DNA of 17,401 nucleotides from assembly GCA_016758965.1 (NCBI GenBank), contig JAEPRB010000493.1:1-17401 (forward strand), written 5' to 3'. This stretch comes from Circinella minor. Lineage: Eukaryota > Mucoromycota > Mucoromycetes > Mucorales > Lichtheimiaceae. Positions within the stretch are counted from its first letter, which is position 1. Every line of letters begins with the position of its first letter. Under the pieces are notes generated by a model, which saw nothing but the letters and a program-made list of their open reading frames with translations, made no database searches and was not told where the DNA came from. Below, one piece after another: positions 12,053 to 17,401 of the stretch. The position numbers and the translations under genes were made by a program.

Positions 12053-12108
12053 CAATGCAACATTGTCGAGACACGGCCACAAAGGCCGTGATTTTTTTTT
12101 TTTTTTTT
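12053..12108 (+). terminator. Tandem hairpins followed by T17 (terminator-like)
   Basis: CAATG-CAA-CATTG (12053-12065) and CACGGCC-ACAAA-GGCCGTG (12072-12090) are two perfect stem-loops, the second GC-rich, followed by one A and seventeen T. A GC-rich stem then a T tract is the classic shape of an intrinsic terminator. In a fungal nucleus it would more naturally be the 3' end of an RNA polymerase III transcript. No A/B boxes or known RNA were found upstream, so the transcript, if any, is unidentified. Confidence 0.35.
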
Positions 12109-12329
12109 GCACATGTTACTTACAGCTGCTTATCCCTGAATGTGATGAAATTTTTTTTCTTCTTCCCAGTTCCTTATCCCATACAGTATTATCCTCAATC
12201 GACCCTTATTAAAGTATTATTTCTTTCAAAAGTTTTAATCAGTATCTTTTAATACTTTGACGATTTGAACAACGATAAAACGCGAATTTACGTACCCAAC
12301 AAAAAATATCTCAATTTGAACAATTTTAC

Positions 12330-12360
12330 CCGATTGGGTGGCCCCCCCTTGAACAATCGG
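12330..12360. repeat. 7-bp inverted repeat around C-rich loop
   Basis: CCGATTG (12330-12336) and CAATCGG (12354-12360) flank a 17-base spacer with a C7 run, and a T6 follows. The word TTGAACAAT is also duplicated at 12315 and 12349. Meaning unknown. Confidence 0.3.
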
Positions 12361-13058
12361 CGAATTTTTTAGGTTTCCCTCAACGCGTTCATACAATCAA
12401 AGTGTGGCGCATATTCCATCATGCGAAAACAACGTCTCCCATTCCACTTGTGCTTCATATACCTACCTGTATTTTCTGTAAATAAGATACTACACCAGAA
12501 CCATTTCCTTTGGAAATATTTTCAGAAGCGTTTGGTTTGACACGATACTGCTAATTGTTTTTTTTTTTTTTTTTTTTGGGTTCACCTCAATAAACTTTAG
12601 AAATCAAATCATGTTTGCCTGTCTCTTTCTGCTTGATCTTCATCAGCTTTAACTGTATACGTGAAAGAAATCAATATTTGATTCTTCTACGTAATGTCTT
12701 ATTGCGACCCCCTATATTACATCTCTGGTATTCTGTCTTTTCAATAGGAGAATTTTTGGGACTTTAATGGTGTCAGTGTTCATGCCACGCTCCATTTTTT
12801 TTGTAGAAATATACATAAATTCCCCATTCTTAGGCTAGCTATCTATTTTGGTTTTGGTTTCTTTCTTCCAATCCTCTTTTTATATTTTTATTCCCAACAA
12901 ACTTTCAAACTTGGATAAGTTATTTTCTACCCAAAAAAAAAAAAAAAAAAAAAATTCAACAAAAGAGTTCCCCCCCCTCCTTTTATTTTTTTCAGCCAGA
13001 TTGGAACACAAAGCTTTTTTTTTTTCCAAACTCCTTTTTTTTTTTTTTATCAAACAAA

Positions 13059-14793
13059 ATGCATTCTTTTTCGTCTTCTTTTGTATTATTACAACTTATT
13101 CGTCAAAATACAAAACGTTTATATACAACGAAAAATAAATATCAATGTAATCCAACACAAGAACTTGAACAAATATATCGTTTGGCTACACTTATTAATG
13201 AAACACAAAGTAATAATGAAAAAGCAGATCAACTTTTAAAATATCCAGCATGTCATGCCATTTTACGACGTATTTATGATCCTCATTTAAGACACCATAT
13301 TTCTTCTAAATCCATATTGGCTCATGTACGTCTACTTGAAAAAGAACAACAAAAACAACAACAACAAGAAGAAGAACCGCCTATTCAAAATTTAAAAGAA
13401 CTTTTAGATGCCCTTTCTTCACGTCAACTGGTTGGTAAAGCAGCTTTAAATGCAACAGCTACATTTTATTCCACTTTTTGTAAAACGGATCAACAAAAAC
13501 AAATTTTTTGTCGTATACTTGATCGTAATTTAAAAATGGGCATGTCTGTTATTACCATTCAACGTTTATTACAACAACAACAACAACAACAACAGCAACA
13601 ACAAGAAATACAAAAAGAAAATGATTCTAATTCTCAGAATCAAAAAGATCTTGATTATTGTAAAGAAATACCATTATCATTTAAAAGTGTTGCATTGGCA
13701 ACAACAGCACCATGGAAACCACCCCAACCCGTATCTAATAATAAAAAAAAAAAAAAACAACAACAACAAGAAGAAGAAGAAGCATGGTATGCTTCACGTA
13801 AATTGGATGGTGTACGTTGTATTGCCCATGTACAAAGTCCAGAATTAATTACTTTTTATTCACGTACGGGACGTATATTTCATACATTACAAAAAGTAAA
13901 AGAAGCTATTCAAACACGTTTATTATCCATGTATCCTCATTCGACGGATGAGAAATTAGAAATGGTACCTTTTATATTGGATGGTGAAATTTGTGTCTAT
14001 CGTCAAGAAGGAATGGATGATTTTTTAATGGCATTAAGACAAATACGATCACTTCAACAACCCATGTCCAATCCAGTCTATGAAGTATTTGATATGATGA
14101 ATGTACAAGGTTTTCGTCAAGGCAAGGATTCGATTCGATTTATGGATCGACAAGAAAAGTTAAAAAAATTTATTCAATCACCCCAAGCGCATCTTCGTAT
14201 GGTAAAACAGATTAAAATTGATACTGAAAAACAATTGGAAACATTAAAGAATAAAGCTATTGAAAATGGTTGGGAAGGTCTTATATTACGAAAAAATGTT
14301 CCATATGAAGGAAAAAGAAGGTAAAATTTGGTTTTTTTTTTTTCATCATGAATAACCCAATACTCCCTTTTCTTATTTCACTTTCTTCCTCTATACATAA
14401 TATATACCCCCCCTTCTATATATATATAGCTAATCAAAAATATATATATATATATATATAAATAATAGTCGTAATATGCTCAAAATCAAAGAATGGGAAG
14501 ATGATGAATATACTGTCAAAAGTATTGAAACTGGACGAATGCGACTTCCAAACACAGGACAAGATACACAAGTCATGACAAGTGTTATCATTGAACACAA
14601 GGGTAATTTTGTAAGCGTGGGATCTGGATTTACAATGCAACAACGAATACGATATTTCGAACATCCTGAACTTATTATTGGAAAATCTATCACGGTACGC
14701 TATTTTTCTGAATCCATTGGAGAAAGTGGTCAGCCTTCTTTACGATTTCCATCGGTAAAAGCTGTTTTTGAAGAAGGTAAACGTACTATTTAA
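13059..14793 (+). CDS. ATP-dependent DNA ligase, probably mitochondrial, LigK-like
   Basis: Exons 13059-14320 and 14469-14793 join to 528 residues. The adenylation domain shows all nucleotidyltransferase motifs: motif I K-L-D-G-V-R at 248-253 with K248 as the AMP-accepting lysine, Y-S-R-T-G-R at 267-272, L-D-G-E at 307-310, V-F-D at 343-345, E-G-L-I-L-R-K at 406-412, and motif V L-K-I-K-E-W at 425-430, the last just after the exon join. The C-terminal 90 residues form an OB-like domain ending R-F-P-S-V-K-A-V. The first 28 residues have no acidic residue, are rich in Ser, Leu, Lys and Arg, and contain R-L-Y-T-T, a plausible mitochondrial processing site, so the protein likely seals nicks in mtDNA. 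The compact design and motif spacing recall the small ligases of kinetoplastid mitochondria and some Gram-negative bacteria rather than Cdc9. Q11 (172-182) and K5-Q4-E4 (229-241) tracts lie in the linkers. The convergent CCDC43-like gene ends 111 bp away. Confidence 0.92.
13571..13603 (+). repeat. CAA/CAG tract encoding Q11
   Basis: Seven CAA, one CAG and three CAA codons encode eleven glutamines between the N-terminal region and adenylation domain of the ligase. Smaller CAA runs occur at about 13346-13364 and 13759-13769 in the same exon. Length variation between strains is likely and would probably be tolerated, since it falls in a linker. Confidence 0.85.
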
Positions 14794-14904
14794 AAAGATA
14801 TAAAAAAATATAAAAAATAAAAATGGATGATTCCGGGGCCTTCCTCCCTTTTTTTTTTTTTTTTTTTCCCCAACTTTTTGTAGAATTCTTCTATTTTATG
14901 ATTT

Positions 14905-16012
14905 CTACATTCGTCTTTTTTCCTTTTTGGCTGTACGACGTTTTTCCTTATCCTTTTCATTATTGGATCGTTGTTTTTCCAAAAGAATTTTATTTCTTTC
15001 CTTTTCGGCTTCAGATTGTTTTTTCAATTGTTCTCGTCGTTTTTGTTCTTGTTCTTTGATCTTATCTGCATTTCGGTTGGCAATCAACAATGGATCTATT
15101 CATATAAATAGAGAGAGAGAGAGAGAGAGAGAGAGTAGATACAATATTATTAGAAAACAAAACGATAACAATATCATTCATCCAATTTATTGCAACACTA
15201 TTTAAATCATTATTATTACCTGTAGTATCATTACCACCTTTACTACTTTTATTATTATCCTTTTGTTCACCACTTTCATTTTCACGACCTTCATATCCAT
15301 ATTGTTGCATTAAACGTTCACGTTGCGCTTTTTCTTCTCTTGATAATTGTTTTGACATATTCGTTCGTCGTAATTCAGAATTAGCTTCCATTTCTTTAGC
15401 TGATTGTTCTTGTCTTACTCTTTCGCGTTCTAATTTTTTTTGTTTTGTTTTTTCGGGTTGGTATTAATAAAGAGTGAACAATAATGTAAATAAAATAAAA
15501 CTAGATTTTACCTTGAATTTCTTCAAGTGCTTTTGCTTTTTCTTCTGCTCGTTTCTTTTCAGTATTATTTTGTTGTTCTTTCCAACCTTTCAAAATATTT
15601 TCAATTACTTTATCCGTATTTTCATCCTAATAAATAATATATATATATATATATTGATACAAAAGGTCAAAACCGAAAAATTAATAATAATAAAAGAACT
15701 TACAGTCGTTTCAGCTAAAAACTCGGCAATAACTTCATGTTTTTCGTCATCAGCAATGGTATCATCTTCAACAATACCTGCAATATAAGCAGCTACATCT
15801 TCGTCTATTCCAAAATGTAAGGGAAAGGGAAGAAATCAATTTTATTTTTTATTTTTTTCATTTTGTATTAGAATATTATGTATAGACTCACAAATGGTGT
15901 CTTTTTATTTTTATTTAAACAATTGTAAGAAGAAAAAAAAATATTATTATTATTATTATTTTTTACCTTTAAGTTGTATCGAAGCAAGTTGTTCAGTGAC
16001 TTGATCAATCAT
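14905..16012 (-). CDS. CCDC43-like coiled-coil protein
   Basis: Minus-strand exons 16012-15967, 15804-15704, 15626-15512, 15429-15220 and 15095-14905 join to 220 residues; human CCDC43 has 224. The N-terminal 60 residues form a small PWI-like helical domain (D-E-D-V-A-A-Y-I-A-G-I-V-E at 16-28, then V-I-A-E-F-L-A). Next comes W-K-E-Q-Q-N and long charged helices rich in Lys, Glu, Arg and Gln (about 64-130). An Asn/Ser/Gly-rich stretch follows (about 138-155). The last part opens with D-P-L-L-I-A-N-R-N-A-D-K-I, like the end of CCDC43, and closes in a basic coiled coil (K-E-K-R-R-T-A-K-K-E-K-R-R-M). Cellular function is poorly known even in animals; the lysine-rich end suggests nuclear location or nucleic-acid binding. 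The (GA) repeat at 15111-15135 serves as the pyrimidine tract of intron 4 on the coding strand. Its start faces ENY2. Confidence 0.8.
15111..15135. repeat. (GA)12 microsatellite in CCDC43-like intron 4
   Basis: Twenty-five bases of alternating G and A on the plus strand, read as CT repeat on the coding strand just before the acceptor AG at 15097-15096. Confidence 0.9.
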
Positions 16013-16063
16013 GAGATTATAATATATATATTATTAACACACCCTAAAAAGTTTGTTACGCAA

Positions 16064-16113
<50 letters not shown>

Positions 16114-16618
16114 TATTCCTGCAATCAGGCTATTTTTTCAGAATCCTAAAAAATTGTTCGCCTTGGTATAAAAATATATAAACCAAAAATAACATTTTCT
16201 TTTGTTGATATTGTCATAACAGAAGATTTATATTTTGATAGCTTTTATTTAACTTTATAAAAATATCTTCATAACAAACTCTTTTTCTATATATTATAAA
16301 TAAAATATAAGAAATGAATAGAATGGTCTTTGTGTCTTTATTACTCAATTTCTTTTAAACTAGGCATTATATATATATATACATAATGTGTATCCTCTAT
16401 TTTTGTTTTTTGAGTCATGATTTTTATCTTGTCAATCCCCTTACTTAATATGTTTCTCTCTTTAAGGAACATTAAGACATCTATCATTTTAATGTTTCTC
16501 AGGTTAGATTAATTCAATTTCCGTCTTTGGATATATTTTTTTTTTCTGCAATGAAATCAAGTAGTATTCTTTCGATTTTATAAATACCTCCCCGCATAAC
16601 AACGATAAATAACAAACG
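16013..16618. other. Divergent promoter region CCDC43-like / ENY2
   Basis: About 600 bp between two divergent starts. It holds an A45 tract near the CCDC43 end, TA repeats at 16369-16380, and otherwise mixed AT-rich sequence with no coding signal. Upstream of ENY2 the leader (CCTCCCCGCATAAC, 16587-16600) is free of long homopolymers. Confidence 0.6.
16065..16109 (+). repeat. A45 homopolymer
   Basis: Forty-five consecutive A, the longest homopolymer in the window, starting 53 bp upstream of the CCDC43-like start. Poly(dA:dT) tracts exclude nucleosomes and open promoters in fungi. The printed length may be inexact because such runs assemble poorly. Confidence 0.9.
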
Positions 16619-17224
16619 ATGTCTTCTGATTCAGATAAATTACGACTTGCATTAAGTCGACATTTTGTTGATTCTGGTGAAAAAGAAAGGTTATTTTTCT
16701 TTTTTAGAGAGAAAAAAGACGGGAAGGAAAGATTTCAATGGATAAATAACAATGGAGCTGTGTTTTTTTTTTAGATTGATGAACCTATTACGAAATCGAT
16801 TAGCTGAGTCAGGTTGGAATGACACTTTATATGCACAATGTCGTGGTATGTTACACTTTATATTAATTTTTAATGGACGTCGTCATCGTTATTATTATTA
16901 TTATTATTATTATTATAGAATAGTAAATAGAATAGAATATTAAAGTGACACATTTTTTTTGGGGGGGGAAATATGTATATATATCAAAAAATAATAGAAA
17001 CTGTTCGACAACGTAAACTTGAAAATGTTACATTGGATGAATTAGTCAAGGAATCATCCGATTTTGGACGTAGTAAGTTTTTAAAGAAGTATATTGCTAT
17101 GGAAGGAAAGGATATGTGGATTTAAATGAAAGAAATCTATTTATTAGGTTCAGTAAATGAAAACATCAAGAAAGAATTACTTGTGCAAATCAAAAAATAT
17201 CTTGATACAGCATTCGATTCATAA
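16619..17224 (+). CDS. SUS1: ENY2/Sus1, SAGA and TREX-2 subunit
   Basis: Exons 16619-16689, 16775-16845, 16998-17072 and 17148-17224 join to 97 residues (yeast Sus1 96, human ENY2 101). Sus1/ENY2 is an all-helical nuclear protein shared by the SAGA deubiquitinase module and the TREX-2 complex, linking transcription to mRNA export at the nuclear pore. Marks seen are L-M-N-L-L-R-N-R-L-A-E-S-G-W (25-38), which is the classic helix 2 'L...L...L.E.GW', then L-Y-A-Q-C-R-E, V-T-L-D-E-L-V and V-N-E-N-I-K-K-E-L-L-V-Q-I near the end. Yeast SUS1 is itself known for two introns; this copy has three. Intron 1 uses an unusual donor, GTTATT, while the others use GTATGT and GTAAGT. Intron 2 holds a (TTA)9 repeat. 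The rRNA-like fragment begins only about 50 bp after the stop codon, so poly(A) signals must be close. Confidence 0.93.
16889..16916. repeat. (TTA)9 microsatellite in ENY2 intron 2
   Basis: Nine TTA units inside the second intron, followed by an AG that could act as a cryptic acceptor (16917-16918); the true acceptor is at 16996-16997 as judged by reading frame and family match. Confidence 0.85.
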
Positions 17225-17274
17225 GCCCCGAAAAGAGAGAAACCTTGTTTTTTTTTTAATGATGATGGAGGGGG

Positions 17275-17401
17275 CATCCAAGCCTATTGCCACAGGCACT
17301 GGTTCGGTCCTTAATAACCTGGTCATATCAAGATCACTTGGTTTCGGGTCTAATCCATGGTACTTACCCATTAAACGTAGTCGCTTTCGCTAAGTATTTC
17401 T
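17275..17401 (-). rRNA. Partial mitochondrial-type LSU rRNA (domain II piece), likely nuclear copy of mtDNA
   Basis: Read on the minus strand, the sequence contains GACCCGAAACC followed by AAGTGATCT (17350-17331) and GGACCGAACC (17310-17301), universal words of bacterial-type 23S rRNA around E. coli positions 670-745. The order, spacing and flanking stems fit, and the helix between these words is shortened as in mitochondrial rRNA. Matching stops abruptly near 17275, where the conserved GGATG should run into ACTTGTGG but meets C5 and AT-rich DNA. GC content rises sharply. The piece continues beyond the right edge. It may be a nuclear insertion of mtDNA, or an assembly join; a bacterial source is less likely. 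Confidence 0.75.

Larger units (their letters stand above)
10688..12693. promoter_or_regulatory. Second, looser cluster of TACGTA palindromes
   Basis: TACGTA occurs at 10688, 10899, 11041, 11181, 11572, 12289 and 12688. The copy at 10899 lies in TTACGTAA, and GTTACTACGTA is repeated exactly at 10683 and 11567. Outside this cluster and the one near 1.4-1.9 kb, I found the hexamer only at 811/815 (an intron) and 4873 (coding). It may be a bZIP regulatory array or a sequence mark of a decayed repeat. Confidence 0.35.
8312..13058. other. 4.7 kb gene-poor region between GPD1 and the DNA ligase gene
   Basis: No complete gene was found on either strand. From 8312 to about 10250 the sequence is homopolymer-rich (A20 near 9303, T21 near 9374, G-runs at 9091-9107 and 9676-9683, C11 at 9964). 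From about 10500 to 12800 the texture changes: fewer long A/T runs, more GC, more mixed words, and an excess of C and T on the plus strand. In the known genes of the window that skew marks the non-coding strand, so a decayed minus-strand coding sequence or element is possible. Hairpins and TACGTA sites inside are listed separately. Confidence 0.6.

Noticed and set aside
12848..13138. 96-codon open frame overlapping the ligase start
   Set aside because: Composed of T and A runs giving Phe and Lys stretches; the ligase frame covers the same DNA with clear homology.
15974..16171. Plus-strand frame with a poly-lysine run
   Set aside because: It is the translation of the A45 tract, antisense to the first exon of the CCDC43-like gene.

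Overview
The window looks like nuclear DNA of an early-diverging, zygomycete-type fungus, most likely Mucoromycota. It is very AT-rich and full of A/T homopolymers. Its genes carry many short GT-AG introns (about 70 to 250 nt) whose 3' splice sites often abut long T runs, and one intron has a perfect TACTAAC branch site. The genes are fungal or general eukaryotic housekeeping genes. I reconstructed all exon joins by eye, and every joined reading frame closes.

Layout from left to right. 147-960 (-): small secreted Kre9/KNH-like wall protein, 5 exons. 961-2586: divergent intergenic region with a cluster of TACGTA palindromes. 2587-4126 (+): DUG3-like glutamine amidotransferase, 7 exons. 4728-6299 (+): Anp1/Mnn9-family Golgi mannosyltransferase, 4 exons including a 19-nt microexon. 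7098-8311 (-): NAD-dependent glycerol-3-phosphate dehydrogenase, 3 exons. 8312-13058: a 4.7 kb stretch without a convincing gene. It holds hairpins, a second TACGTA cluster, a double hairpin followed by T17, and possible remains of minus-strand coding sequence. 13059-14793 (+): ATP-dependent DNA ligase with an apparent mitochondrial presequence, 2 exons. 14905-16012 (-): CCDC43-like coiled-coil protein, 5 exons. 16619-17224 (+): ENY2/SUS1, 4 exons. About 17275-17401 (-): a piece of organelle-type large-subunit rRNA running off the right edge.

The genes do not form one pathway. Several pairs share short intergenic regions: ANP1-like and GPD1 are convergent, the ligase and CCDC43 are convergent with 111 bp between them, and CCDC43 and ENY2 are divergent across about 600 bp containing an A45 tract. 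Two features point to mitochondria: the presequence-bearing ligase, and the rRNA fragment, which is either a nuclear insertion of mitochondrial DNA or an assembly join.

No mobile-element protein, CRISPR array, tRNA or viral gene could be supported. I did not find a clear new multi-gene system. The best leads are the rRNA insertion, the organellar-type ligase, the TACGTA clusters and the structured region near 12.05-12.11 kb.
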